NCBI GenBank assembly: GCA_947683425.1 | Contig: CANTUQ010000076.1 | Location: 62,001-126,000, forward strand | Length of the DNA stretch: 64,000 nucleotides | DNA from: Excoecaria cochinchinensis | Taxonomy: Eukaryota > Streptophyta > Magnoliopsida > Malpighiales > Euphorbiaceae | Reading direction: 5' to 3' | Shown: piece by piece, positions 23,672 through 36,772 of the stretch | Position numbering within the stretch: the first letter of the stretch is position 1 | Layout of the letters: each line of letters begins with the position of its first letter | Notes under the pieces: generated by a model | What the model saw: the letters and a program-made list of their open reading frames with translations, nothing else | What the model was told of the DNA's origin: nothing | The model's database searches: none | Translations under genes and position numbers: made by a program

Positions 23672-25400
23672 CTATCTTAAAAGGTCCCATATGGATATTT
23701 GAGCCGTTGTCTTCTTCAACTGCTTTACTATTTGATTCTCTTTTGACTCCCTTTCTACTAATGCTTGTGCTAGTTCCTGCAACCTCTCCACCTCCGGGAC
23801 CACTCTACCACTCCTCGTCATAGCCTTCACTTCTTTCCCTTCTCCATCTGATTCCCATAAGTCCACAGACTTTTCTTTTTTCTCCTCATCTTCGTCTTCT
23901 TCGCCACTCTCACTGGTGGACCAAAAATCTATCTCCCCTGTAGTCATCCCTTCTTTATCAACTCTAGGATGAGTGATGGCAACATATTCATTCCCATACA
24001 GATCGTGCAAGACATACCATTCGGGTAGACTTGACCCAATCATGAAAACGGGTGGTGGCACAACATTATAGTTGGACTTTTTCTTACTCTCTCTCCGTTC
24101 TGGGTCAGTGATCTGTTTGCTATCGATTAAATCTTGAATCTGGTGCCTCAGCATTACACAATTATCTGCTAGGTGTCCGGTATACTGGTGATAAGCACAA
24201 TATTCATTCTCTTTATGCCCCGGCTGCCCTTGGGTCTTAGCTGGCCTAGGTGGTAGGGGCTGCAGCTTCCCTTCTTTCATAAATCATTTTAACACCCACG
24301 ATAAAGGCCGACCCAAATTTAAGAAGTATCTCTGACTCATGCCCGTTACCGATACCTCAGCTGTCTTCCCACTTCGATTTCCACTACTGGAGCTCGCTGG
24401 CCTAGTTGCCCCCTAATTAGCATAACCCCTATTGGTATAAGCTTCACTATTGGCCTTTCTCAAAAGGTATTCTCCCTAAGCCTTAATAGCGATGACCTTC
24501 AAGGACTCCTAGTCTCTTAATCCCTTCATTCTTCAATCCATCCCTCAGATACGGGCTCGCATTTTTTATGAACGGCCGAATCTGATCTTGAGTATCTGGT
24601 TTGCGCTTCATCTCCATAACTCGGTTTCTCCAACGAGTGAGGTACTCATGAAAAGACTCCCCCGCCTTTTGCTGCAACAGCTCCAAATCATTTAGAGTTA
24701 CTTCCATTCTCGTACTACAATCATATTGTTTGAGGAACTCCTCTGTCAATAAATCTCAATCCTCCTTCATCCTTCAATCTAGCCCATGGTACCAATCCAC
24801 CACCAGTCCAGTTAAGTTCAGACAAAAATACTCAATCTTTTATCTCTTAGTTAAAGTAGTACCCTTCATCACCAACGAGTACTGCTTTATGTGCGCGGTG
24901 GGATCAGAAGTGCCATCGAATTTAGAAATATCAGGCATTTTGAAGTTCTGAGGTATTAGATCATCACTATCCAGTTCTCGATCCTCGGGATTCATCCCTT
25001 TTCCTACCTTCAACATCCTCGTCACAGCTTTAAATTTTTCCTCCATTTTCCTCCATATTGCATCTTCCAGCTTGGGTGATTTTCCCTTCACTACTGTCTA
25101 TTCCTCTTGCTCCTCCCATAGGTTAACCACAGATTTAGGGCCTTCCCTCTGCTCAACAGGCGCTGGCGCTCTTGGCTCAACCGCAGGTGGATCGACCGTA
25201 GCCGGGGGATCCTCTTTAGCAACCCCTTGCTCATCTTGCTCTTTAGCTGGAGCAGCAGCCTGTTGCCTGGCAAGTGGGGCTAAGGTAGTGGCAAGGTTGC
25301 CCATTATCGCCATCATCGTGGACTCAAATTCTTCCATTCTCTTACCCACTTCTTCGGTAATATTGCTCTGGTTGCATCAAAACCACTTGCTGGATTAGAC
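23672..25400 (-). pseudogene. Tat 1 gag, broken
   Basis: Capsid/nucleocapsid protein. The probable start is ATG at about 25397 (MSNPASGFDATRA). Comparison with Tat 2 indicates one missing base near 25363 that shifts the frame. Next come a Pro/Glu/Ala-rich segment, the capsid core in pieces (MPDISKFDGTSDPTAHIKQY; SFHEYLTRWRNRVMEM), several stops, and a nucleocapsid-like motif YCAYHQYTGHLADNCVMLR at about 24180. This gag carries a Cys/His motif of the Tat type, not a standard knuckle. Confidence 0.85.
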
Positions 25401-26003
25401 ATACTTGCTTCAGCTGATGATTCAGAAGATAAAATCTCACTACCCTCTAAAAAGGAATCCGAACTCTGATCTGAAACTAGCTCTGACAACCCCAAGAGTG
25501 AAATCTTTCTTAATTGACCGTTGGGACCTCTAAACCACCTGGATGAATCTATAATGGCTGCAAAACACATCTCTATTAGGATGATGCATGACTTGAAGTG
25601 CAATGCATGGTTATGCTGGTGCAGCATAGACAAACACATGCAAGCAGATAGATTCTTCCGACCTTATTTCTCCCACACATAGGGCCGTGCAGTCTCTCTC
25701 TTAGGTAGGCTTTATCCAAGGGTTAACAGGGAACCCTTTGGACATGTATAGTGCATGGTGAAAAATCGGCAGCATAATAACTCTTAACTAATGTACATTC
25801 GTATGGGTGTTTGGCCATTATGTATTTAAATAATTCAACTAAATTAAGATGGGCCCACCGGGGCATAAAAGCCTTTGATGAAGAACATTTAATTTAATTG
25901 ATTTTGTTCAATATATGATGGCCCAAATAGCAAGCACGATATTATGATACATTTTAAGTAGGGAGAGTATCTATTGCTGTTACATGTGCTTTGGTCAAAA
26001 GGT
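25401..26003 (-). other. Tat 1 leader, gag-proximal part
   Basis: Untranslated leader between gag and the solo-LTR insertion. It ends in AAGGT (25999-26003), the left target duplication of the solo LTR. An open frame at 25639-25313 covers part of it and contains the gag start, but its upstream portion has no recognisable domain. Confidence 0.6.
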
Positions 26004-26346
26004 TGTAACACCCCAATACCCCTTGGGAGGATATCGGAGTCGCTATGCACTCGTACACATATAAACAGCCATGCGGAAGCAAAATAGAAAACATACGACA
26101 CACACGTAGCGAAATATCTTTTAAACACAAGCTATATAACATGCCTTAACAAAATCTTAAATAAAACTCTATAATCATGTACATCTCAACATATACTATT
26201 CTTTATACATTACCAAGCATTCTTTGTACACTTAGATTTCGTTTACATACCTTATACAAAATTGCTTTACATTTACATATGCCAAGCTATATAAAACTTC
26301 TATATGATGTATACAAAAAAGCTATGCCATATACAAAAAGACTTTA

Positions 26347-28876
26347 TGTAACACCCCGTTACCCCCGTTGGAAGGATACCGGAGCGCCACGTGCACAAAT
26401 CACATACAAACTCAAATAAGTTAAGATAACAATTACATTTAATTAAAAGATACCAAATCCATAATTAACCATATAGTTTTTACAAAAGGGATTTATAAAA
26501 GATAAACATTTACAAATACAAAATCATCCTTAACAAAATTACATTTTCCAAAATCAGTTGCATAATATCAAAAATACAGCGGAAGACATAAAATAAACTC
26601 CAACTACAAACTTCTAGTGGCCGACCTGCAGATATCCGACTCCAAAATGATCCTGCCACCTACACGGGAAGAGAGCCCGTGCTAAGCGATAAAGCTTAGT
26701 GGGGAGGAACAACACATGCATATACATATAATTACAATAAACATATATATATAAGCTTAATAATAACAAAAGCATAAACATATACTGTTCATGCATATAA
26801 CAATTGTTCATCATACTCAAGTATATCAGAAAAATAACCATTCATATTCGAATACAAATATTACATTTCATCATGTCATAACTCATATACATATACATGT
26901 AACATATATTAATTTCGTATAAATAATAGCTTCATATAACGAACTTGTATAATAACTTAAAGTAATAGCCTAATTACTCGTTAACTAGTGGATACGGGTA
27001 CCAATGATACTGATAGGACACAATATCCCAAGCATTTGGAGACATGGGTCTCAAAACATTTTCTTATATTCATGTATACCCGAAGGTATACCGGAGACCA
27101 AGGCCTCAAACATCTTATATAACTCAAATGGGGCCCGTATGTAACAAATAACATATAGCAGTTGCACACACATCCAGACCCTTGATAAGCGCTTATCTAT
27201 CCACTAACTATGACTATCAGGCTCAAATAACAACTCAATCCTGATCTAAAATAATTATCATATAATTGAGGATAAATCAAATATAATCATGTTATTTTAT
27301 GAATACATGTATGTTGGTCAAACTCAGAAACATATACATCATATATAAGTCTCAATATGAACATATAACTCACGATTAAATAATGCAGGTACATATAAAT
27401 TGTATGCATTTAAATCATATACGATCTTATTAATCATGTTATTTTATTAGTTAAATTACCAATCTTAATCATACTCATAAATTTTCCCAATGATAACTAC
27501 TTTTATAATCATTTAATAACCCTAATCAAGCATAATATGTTGAGGGGAAAGGTAGGGGATTGATCCATGCCAACCATGGGCTCAAAATGAAGAATAAAAG
27601 GCTTTATGTGTGATGTTCTATCGCGAGGTCGCGACTCTGTCGCGCTCGCGACAGAAGCTCAGCTCAGGTGCCTAACGAGACTGGTTTTCACTCAAAACTT
27701 ACATCGCAAAAACCGACCTCTAGACCTCATTTTTAGGCAAAATGGTCTGTTTAACAATTGTTCCCCTACGTCTTATCTTTCAAAAGGGACAAGTTTCAGG
27801 TAAATTGGATTCCTAAATTAAGAGATATATATTAAACGCTAAAGACTGTTCAAATGAACCCAACTAGACAGAGACACGTCCTATTTTTATCCATTTTTAA
27901 GCCTCTTAGAGACAGAATTAATTTATGGTCTCTGTTAGACTTTTAAAGGTACAGAAGTCATGGTTCAAAAGGCGTAGCATTAATTCAATTTGGAGTTATA
28001 AAACTCCAACTATGATCAAAACAATACACAGAGGTCCAGTAACAATTTAAGCAGAATATCCCTTAAATTAGTGTTCATGCCCTAGCTAAAGTCTCATGAC
28101 AATCAACCAACAATTACAACAGAATTCAAATATATATCTCATCTATATCATCTATCAATTAACACATATTCACACACAAATTCCATATGCATATAATCAC
28201 ACATCAAATGAACAAACTTACACACAAACACATATAAGCAACCAAAGCTCCCAAACCTGATATGGAGCTCAAACTCCCACTGTAACCTTCAAGCCCCTAA
28301 CTTCCCTTTTCCTTTATCCTTCCTCTTCTCCTCATCAGCTTGTATGAACCAACAAATAAACCGCAATATCAACCCAAAGAAACAGCAATGAAAATCCAGA
28401 AAGAAGGAGAAGATGGAGAACCACACATAAATATAGTAGCTTACCCTGAAAACTCAGCTCTTAACTCTTTAAACACAACTCAACTTGCAGAGTATTAAAA
28501 CATGCAAAACCCATAGAGAAGCAAGGAAGAATGAAGAGAAGAAAGAGGAGAAATGGGACAGCCAAGGAAAAATGAAACCAATTTCTGCCTCTTCCTCTTT
28601 CTTCTTTCAAATCCTCAACATGCACACTATCCACTTGTCATATTCTTATTGGACCCCCAATTCCACTAACTACTCTTTTTCCAACAGCTCCTTACAATTA
28701 CTAATAAATCCTTGTCAAAATAATTTTTACTCACCAAATAAAATCTGCCAAATAAATAAAAACAATACTTTTAATCCTTTGCAATTAAGTCCTCCTTTCC
28801 TTGTAAAATTACTTAAGTGCCCTTAATAAATCCAATTAACATGAAATTTCTACTAGGCCATATTTGGGATGTGACA
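26347..28876 (-). repeat. LTR A of gag-only array (2530 bp)
   Basis: TGTAACACCCC ... GGGATGTGACA. It contains hairpin CTAAGCG-ATAA-AGCTTAG (26682-26699, one arm base changed), the palindrome cluster at 27614-27656 and a minus-strand splice donor TTTCAGG|GTAAGC at 28444/28443. This is the outer 3' LTR. Confidence 0.92.
27614..27656. repeat. CpG-rich palindromes in LTR A
   Basis: TCGCGAGGTCGCGA followed by CTGTCGCGCTCGCGACAG: two adjacent self-complementary blocks. The same block lies in LTR B (about 31557-31600, with a CGAGAC variant) and LTR C (about 35511-35553, with a TCGCAAGG variant). Confidence 0.9.
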
Positions 28877-28890
28877 ACTCTCTCCTCCTT
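28877..28890 (-). other. Polypurine tract, interior 1
   Basis: The minus strand reads AAGGAGGAGAGAGT directly before the 3' LTR. It is preceded by GAGGACGAAATTTCTT, the conserved end of chromovirus-type interiors. The same tract occurs at 32818-32831 in interior 2. Confidence 0.85.
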
Positions 28891-28970
28891 AAGAAATTTT
28901 GTCCTCGAAATTTCCCTGCTGATCATTTACATCCAAAAAGAAAAACCGAACTCAAACAAAACTGAACAAA

Positions 28971-30164
28971 TCAATACTCACCGAAAGGACCTGCGACTTC
29001 AGTTGCCTCTTCTCCAATCAGCGCATACACCCTAGGTCGATTATACTCTTCCGTAGGACCAGGTGGCTGCACCGTTTCTGATGGTACCCGAGGAGCTCTA
29101 CTTCTGTCCCGATTACTTCTTGTCGCACTAGATCTACCTTCACCCGCTTGACTAACTTGTTGAGTCTTGTTCTCTTGTCGTTCGGGGCAATTAGCAAACC
29201 AATGCTCCATACTACCGCACTTAAAGAACGCACCCATTAACTCACGGCATGTACCCCAATGGTGTCTTTGGCAGTGCTTACACTCCGGTGCTCGGTTCCC
29301 CTTACTAACATGCGGTGCCACACTTCCTACTTCTGAAGGCACTTGAACAGTCCCTCTATTTCCTTGTCCTATCGGAGTTCTTACTACTTGGAACTCCACC
29401 ATCTGGTACTTTCCTCTTCTGTGCTATTCTTTACTTTTCTATCTCAGATTCTTCTAACTTTATAGCAGCAGCCACTAACTGATAATATCCGACTGGATGC
29501 ATAACCGACATAGCCGACAAAGGACCTCTAATTACTTCTCTTAATCCTTCTTGAATGTGCCTACACCTAAACTCATCCGTCATCAAAGCTTGAGGCACAT
29601 ACTTGCTCAACCGACTAAACTCCTTTTCATATTCAATAACTGACATACTCCTCTGCTTCAGACTGATAAACTCTCTCCACTTAGCTTCTCGATATGCTTT
29701 TGTCACATACTTCTGCTCAAACTCTTGCTTGAAAAATTCCCATGTCACCTCAGCTGGTCGTTGAGGATTCCTCATCACAAGCTCCCACCAATCATATGCC
29801 GGTCCTTGGAGCAGTGATACTGCACATGAGGCCATCTGATTTGCAGGACAATTACTCTCTTGCAAAATCCGACCTACCTCTTAAGCCAAATCTCAGCCAC
29901 ATCTGATTGATCCAATGCAGTCCCATGAAAATCCTCTGCTCCTCTTTTTCTTAACAATTCAGTTGGAGCCTTTGGAGCAGTCAACCTATCTACTACTTGT
30001 AGCAAACCTTGCACTAATGCTGGATCCAAGCCACCACCCATATTCGGACCTACCGCTGGTGCATGTTCCTGTGCAGGCCTATCTTGTTCGACCGGGTTAT
30101 CCCTTCGAGACACATTAACACTATCCAATGTGTCGCCCATATACTCACTTGGATCTGACTCCAT
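28971..30164 (-). pseudogene. Gag of interior 1, broken
   Basis: Same protein as the intact gag at 49703-50896. The start is MESDPSEYMGDTLDS at 30164. Breaks: a missing base near 29874-29880 (after QSDVAEIWLKR), a Gln-to-stop change at 29431, and an 11-base deletion near 29372 relative to interior 2. Capsid core motifs (QGPAYDWWELVMRNPQRPAE) and two zinc motifs (CKHCQRHHWGTC; FKCGSMEHWFANC, first Cys changed to Phe) remain. Confidence 0.9.
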
Positions 30165-30274
30165 CTAGACACTACACAAAACAACATCTGCAGTAGGCCA
30201 CGACTCTAGACAGACTCCCATGTAAAGACTCTATACTCAACCAATCACATAGGACCAGAATCGACTAAACCGGT

Positions 30275-30286
30275 GCTCTGATACCA
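30275..30286 (-). other. Primer-binding site, interior 1
   Basis: TGGTATCAGAGC on the minus strand, a full 12-base match to the plant initiator tRNA-Met site, three bases from LTR B. Confidence 0.9.
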
Positions 30287-30289
30287 AGC

Positions 30290-32817
30290 TGTAACACCCC
30301 GTTACCCCCGTTGGAAGGATACCGGAGCGCCAAGCGCACAAATCACATACAAACTCAAATAAGTTAAGATAACAATTGCATTTAATTAAAAGATACCAAA
30401 TCCATAATTAACCATATAGTTTTTACAAAAAGGATTTGTAAAAGATAAACATTTACAAATACAAAATAATCCTTAACAAAATTACATTTTCTAAAATCAG
30501 TTGCCAAATACAAAAAATACAGTGGAAGACACAAAATAAACTCCAACTAATGACTTCTAGTGGCTGACCTGCAGATGTCCGACTCCAAAATGATCCTACC
30601 ACCTACACGGAAAGAGAGCCCGTGCTAAGCGATAACGCTTAGTGGGGAGGAACAACACATGCATGTACATATAATTGCAATAAACATATGTATATAAGCT
30701 TAATAATAACAAAAGCATAAACATATACTGTTCATGCATATAACATTTGTTCATCATACTCAAGTATATCGAAAAAATAACCATTCCTATTCGAATACAA
30801 ATATTACATTTCATTATGTTATAACGCATATACATATACATGTAACATATATTCATTTCGTATAAATAATAGCTTCATATAACGAACTTGTATAATAACT
30901 TCAAGTAATAGCCTGATTACTCGCTAACTAGTGGATACAAGTACCAATGATACTGATAGGACGCAGTATCCCAAGCATTTGGAGACATGGGTCTCAAAAC
31001 ATTTTCTTATATTCATGTATACCCGAAGGTATACCGGAGACCAAGGCCTCAAACATCTTATATGACCCAAATGGGGCCCGCATGTAACAAATAACATATT
31101 GCAGCTACACACACATCCATACCCTTGATAAGAGCTTATCTATTCACTAACTATGACTACCAGGCTCAAATAACAACTCAATCTTGATCTAAAATAATTA
31201 TCATATAACTGAGGATAAATCAAATATAATCATGTCATTTTTTGAATACATGTATGTTGGTCAAACTCAGAAACATATACATCATATATAAGTCTCAATA
31301 TGAACATATAACTCACGACTAAATAATGCAGGTACATATAAATTGTATGCATTTAAATCATATACGATCTTATTAATCATGTTATTTTATTAGTTAAATT
31401 ACCAATCTTAATCATACTCATAAATTTTCCCAATGATAACTACTTTTATAATCATTTAATAACCCTAATCAAGCATAATATGTTGAGGGGAAAGGTAGGG
31501 GATTGATCCATGCCAACCATGGGCTCAAAATGAAGAATAAAAGGCTTTATATGTGATGTTCTGTCGCGAGGTCGCGACTCTGTCGCGCTCGAGACAGAAG
31601 CTCAGCTCAGGTGCCTAACGAGACTGGTTTTCATTCCAAACTTTCATCGCCAAAACCGACCTCTAGACCTCATTTTTAGGCAAAATGGTCTTCTTAACAA
31701 TTGTTCCCCTACGTCTTATCTTTTGAAAGGGACAAGTTTTAGGTAAATTGGATTCCTAAATTAAGAGATATATATTAAATGCTAAAGACTGTTCAAATGA
31801 ACCCAGCTAGATAGAGACATGTCCGGTTTTTGTCCATTTTTAAGCCTCTTAGAGATAGAATTAATTTATGGTCTCTCTTAGACTTTCAAAGGTACAGAAG
31901 TCATGGTTCAAAAGGCACCACAATAATTCAATTTGGAGTTTTAAACTCCAACAATGATCAAAACAATAAACAGAGGTCCAGTAATAATTTAAGCAGAATA
32001 TCCCTTAAATTAGTGTTCATGCCCTAGCTAAAGTCTCATGACAATCAACCAACAATTCCAACAGAATTTAAATATATATCTCATCTATATCATCTATCAG
32101 TTAACACATGTTCACACACAAATTCCTTATGCATATAATCACACATCAAATGAACAAACTTACACACAAACACATATAAGCAACCAAGCTCCCAAACCTG
32201 ATATGGAGCTCAAACTCCCACTGTAACCTTCAAGCCCCTAAATTCCCTTTTCCTTTATCCTTCCTCTTCTCTTCAGTAGCTTGTATGAACCAACAAATAA
32301 ATCACAATATCAACCCAAAGAAACAGCAACGAAAATCCAGAAAGGAGGAGAAGATGGAGAACCACACATAAATATAGTAACTTACCCTGAAAACTCAGCT
32401 CTTAACTCTTTAAACACAACTCAACTTGCAGAGTATTAAAACATGCAAAACCCATAGAGAAGCAAGGAAGAATGAAGAGAAGAAAGAGGAGAAACGGGAC
32501 AGCTAAGGAAAAATGAAACCGATTTCTGCCTCTTCCTCTTTCTTCTTTCAAATCCTCAACATGCACACTAGCCATTTGTCATATTCTGATTGGACTCCCA
32601 ATTCTACTAACTACTCTTTTTCCAACAGCTCCTTACAATTACTAATAAATCCTTGTCAAAATACTTTTTACTCACTAAATAAAATCTGCCAAATAAATAA
32701 AAACAATACTTTTAATCCTTTGCAATTAAGTCCTCCTTTCCTTGTAAAATTACTCAAGTGCCCTTAATAAATCCAATTAATATGAAATTTCTACTAGGCC
32801 ATATTTGGGATGTGACA
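30290..32817 (-). repeat. LTR B, middle LTR of the array (2528 bp)
   Basis: Same ends as LTR A. It serves as the boundary of both interiors. Hairpin CTAAGCG-ATAA-CGCTTAG at 30625-30642; splice donor 32385/32384 on the minus strand (CAGG|GTAAGTTA). Confidence 0.92.
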
Positions 32818-32831
32818 ACTCTCTCCTCCTT
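32818..32831 (-). other. Polypurine tract, interior 2
   Basis: Same sequence as the tract at 28877-28890, directly before LTR B. Confidence 0.85.
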
Positions 32832-32924
32832 AAGAAATTTCGTCCTCAAAATTTCCCCGCTGATCATTTACATCCAAAAAGAAAAACTAAACTCAAACAA
32901 AACTTAACAAATCAATACTTACCG

Positions 32925-34117
32925 GAAGGACCTGCGGCTTCAGTTGCCTCTTATCCAATCAGCGCATACACCCTAGGCCGATTATACTCTTCCGTAGGAC
33001 CAGGTCGCTGCACCATTTCTGATGGTACCCGAGGAGCTCTACTTCTGTCCCGATTACTTCTTGTCGCACTAGATCTACCTTCACCCGCTTGACTAACTTG
33101 TTGAGTCTTGTTCTCTTGTCGTTCGGGGCAATTAGCAAACCGATGCTCCATACTACCGCACTTAAAGCACGCACCCATTAACTTACGGCATGTACCCCAA
33201 TGGTGTCTTTGGCAGTGCTTACACTCCGGTGCTCGGTTTCCCTTACTAGCATGCGGTGCCACACTTCCTACTTCTGAAGGCACTTGAACAGTCCCTCTAT
33301 TTCCTTGTCCTATTGGAGCACCCTTAGACTTCTTACTACTTGGAACTCCACCATCCAGTACTTTCCTCTTCTGTGCTATTCTTTGCTTTTCTATCTCAAA
33401 TTCTTCTAACTTTATAGCAGCAGCCACTAACTGATAATATCCGACTGGATGCATAACTGACATAGCCGACAAAGGACCTCTAATTACTTCTCTTAATCCT
33501 TCTTGAAATTGCTTATACCTAAACTCATCCGTCATCAAAGCTTGAGGCACATACTTGCTCAACCGACTAAACTCCTTTTCATATTCACTAATTGACATAC
33601 TCCTCTGCTTCAGACTGATAAACTCTCTCCACTTAGCTTCCCGATATGCTTTTGTCACATACTTCTGCTCAAACTCTTGCTTGAAAAATTCCCATGTCAC
33701 CTCAGCTGGTCATTGAGGATTCCTCATCACAAGCTCTCACCAATCATATGCCGGTCTTTGGAGAAATGATACTGCACATGAGGCCCTCTGATTTGCAGGA
33801 CAATTAATCTCTTACAAAATCCGACCTACCCTCTTAAGCCAAAACTCGGCCACATCTGATTGATCCAATGCAGTCCCATGAAAATCCTCTGCTCCTCTTT
33901 TTCTTAACAATTCAGTTAGAGCCTTTGGAGCAGTCAACCTATCTACTACTTGTAGCAAACCTTGCACTAATGCTGGATCCAAGCCACCACCCATATTCGG
34001 ACCTACCACTGGTGCATGTTCCTGTGCAGGCCTATCTTATTCGACCGGGTTATCCCTTCGAGCCACATTAACACTATCCATTGTGTCGCCCATATACTCA
34101 CTTGGATCCGACTCCAT
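32925..34117 (-). pseudogene. Gag of interior 2, broken
   Basis: Starts at 34117. It has five nonsense changes: one after about 26 codons (near 34040), one at 33812, two near 33720-33740 (Trp and Arg codons), and one at 32951 close to the C-terminus. The longest open part (33700-32951) keeps the capsid core and both zinc motifs, CKHCQRHHWGTC and CFKCGSMEHRFANC. All the changes are single-base. Confidence 0.9.
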
Positions 34118-34227
34118 CTAGACACTACATAAAACAACATCTGCATTAGGCCACGACTCTAGACAGACTCTCATGTAAAGACTCTATACTCAACCAATCA
34201 CATAGGACCAGAACCGACTAAACCGGT

Positions 34228-34239
34228 GCTCTGATACCA
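34228..34239 (-). other. Primer-binding site, interior 2
   Basis: TGGTATCAGAGC on the minus strand, three bases from LTR C. Confidence 0.9.
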
Positions 34240-34242
34240 AGC

Positions 34243-36772
34243 TGTAACACCCCGTTACCCCCGTTAGAAGCATACCGGAGCGCCACGCGCACAAATCACA
34301 TACAAACTCAAATAAGTTAAGATAACAATTACATTTAATTAAAAGATACCAAATCCATAATTAACCATATAGTTTTTACAAAAGGGATTTGTAAAAGATA
34401 AACATTTACAAATACAAAATCATCCTTAACAAAATTACATTTTCCAAAATCAATTGCCAAATACCAAAAATACAGCGGAAGACAAAAATTAAACTCCAAC
34501 TACAGACTTCTAGTGGCCGACCTGCAGATGTTCGACTCAAAAATTATCCTGCCACCTACACGGGAAGAGAGCCCGTGCTAAGCGATAACGCTTAGCGGGG
34601 AGGAACAACACATGCATGTACATATAATTGCAATAAACATATATATATAAGCTTAATAATAACAAAAGCATAAACATATACTGTTCATGCATATAACAAT
34701 TGTTCATCATACTCAAGTATATCGAAAAAATAACCATTCATATTCGAATACAAATATTACATTTCATCATGTCATAACGCATATACATATACATGTAACA
34801 TATATTCATTTCGTATAAATAATAGCTTCATATAACGAACTTGTATAATAACTTCAAGTAATAGCCTGATTACTCGCTAACTAGTGGATACGGGTACCAA
34901 TGATACTGATAGGACGCAGTATCCCAAGCATTTGGAGACATGGGTCTCAAAACATTTTCTTATATTCATGTATACCCGAAGGTATACCGGAGACCAAGGC
35001 CTCAAACATCTTATATGACCCAAATGGGGCCCGCATGTAACAAATAACATATAGGAGCTGCACACATACCCAAACCCTTGATAAGCGCTTATCTATCCAC
35101 TAACTATGACTACCAGGCTCAAATAACAACTAAATCCTGATCTAAAATAATTATCATATAACTGAGGATAAATCAAATATAATCATGTTATTTTATGAAT
35201 ACATGTATGTTGGTCAAACTCAGAAATATATACATCATATATAAGTCTCAATATGAACATATAACTCACGATTAAATAATGCAGGTACATATAAATTGTA
35301 TGCATTTAAATCATATACGATCTTATTAATCATGTCATTTTATTAGTTAAATTACCAATCTTAATCATACTCATAAACTTTCCCAATGATAACTACTTTT
35401 ATAATAATTTAATAACCCTAATCAAGCATAATATGTTGAGGGGAAAGGTAGGGGATTGATCCATGCCAACCATGGGCTCAAAATGAAGAATAAAAGGCTT
35501 TATATGTGATGTTCTATCGCAAGGTCGCGACTCTGTCGCGCTCGCGACAAAAGCTCAGCTCAGGTGCCTAACGAGACTGGTTTTCACTCAAAACTTGCAT
35601 CGCAAAAACCAACCTCTAGACCTCATTTTTAGGCAAAATGGTCTTCTTCACAATTGTTCCCCTACGTCTTATCATTCAAAAAGAATAAGTTTCAGGTAAA
35701 TTGGATTCCTAAATTAAGAGATATATATTAAACGCTAAAGACTATTCAAATGAACCCAGCTAGACAGAGACACGTCCGGTTTTTGTCCATTTTTAAGCCT
35801 CTTAAAGACAGAATTAATTTATGGTCTCTCTTAGACTTTTAAAGGTACAGAAGTCATGGTTCAAAAGGCATGATAATAATTCAATTTGGAGTTGTAAAAC
35901 TCCAACTATGATCAAAACAATACACAGAGGTCCAGTAACAATTTAAGCAGAATATCCCTTAAATTAGTGTTCATGCCCTAGCTAAAGTCTCATGACAATT
36001 AAGCAACAATTCCAACAGAATTTAAATATATATCTCATCTATATCATCTATTAGTTAACACATGTTCACACACAAATTCCTTATGCATATAATCACACAT
36101 CAAATGAACAAACTTACACACAAAGACATATAAGTAACCAAAGCTCCCAAACCTGATATGGAGCTCAAACTCCCACTGTAACCTTCAAGCCCCTAACTTC
36201 CTTTTTCCTTTATCCTTCCTCTTCTCTTTAGCAGCTTGTATGAACAAACAAATAAATTGCAATATCAACCTAAAGAAATAGCAACGAAAATCCAGAAAGA
36301 AGGAGAAGATGGAGAACCACACATAAATATAGTAGCTTACCCTGAAAACTCAGCTCTTAACTCTTTAAACACAACTCAACTTGCAGAGTATTAAAACATG
36401 CAAAACCCATAAAGAAGCAAGGAAGAATGAAGAGAAGAAAGAGGAAAAATGGGACAGCCAAGGAAAAATGAAACCAATTTTTGCCTCTTCCTCTTTCTTC
36501 TTTCAAATCCTCAACATGCACACTATCCACTTGTCATATTCTGATTGGACCCCCAATTCCACTAACTACTCTTTTTCTAATAGCTCCTTACAATTACTAA
36601 TAAATCCTTATCAAAATACTTTTTACTCACTAAATAAAATCTGCTAAATAAATAAAAACAATGCTTTTAATCCTTTGCAATTAAGTCCTCATTTCCTTGT
36701 AAAATTACTCAAGTGCCCTTAATAAATCCAATTAACATGAAATTTCTACTAGGTCATATTTGGGATGTGACA
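34243..36772 (-). repeat. LTR C, outer 5' LTR of the array (2530 bp)
   Basis: Same ends as LTR A; followed by the CTTTA target duplication (36773-36777). Hairpin at 34578-34595, donor at 36340/36339 on the minus strand. LTRs A, B and C differ from each other at many scattered positions, clearly more than the two LTRs of the element at 47-53.6 kb, so the array is older. Confidence 0.92.

Larger units (their letters stand above)
26347..36772 (-). mobile_element. Gag-only LTR retrotransposon array: LTR-gag-LTR-gag-LTR
   Basis: Three LTRs of about 2.53 kb (26347-28876, 30290-32817, 34243-36772) alternate with two interiors of about 1.4 kb that contain only gag. The whole array has one perfect target duplication, CTTTA at 26342-26346 and 36773-36777. 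Each interior has a tRNA-Met primer-binding site and a polypurine tract but no pol sequence or room for one, matching the TR-GAG type of non-autonomous element. Unequal recombination between LTRs of two copies, or of sister chromatids, would give this layout from one insertion. Both gag frames are broken. Confidence 0.93.
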
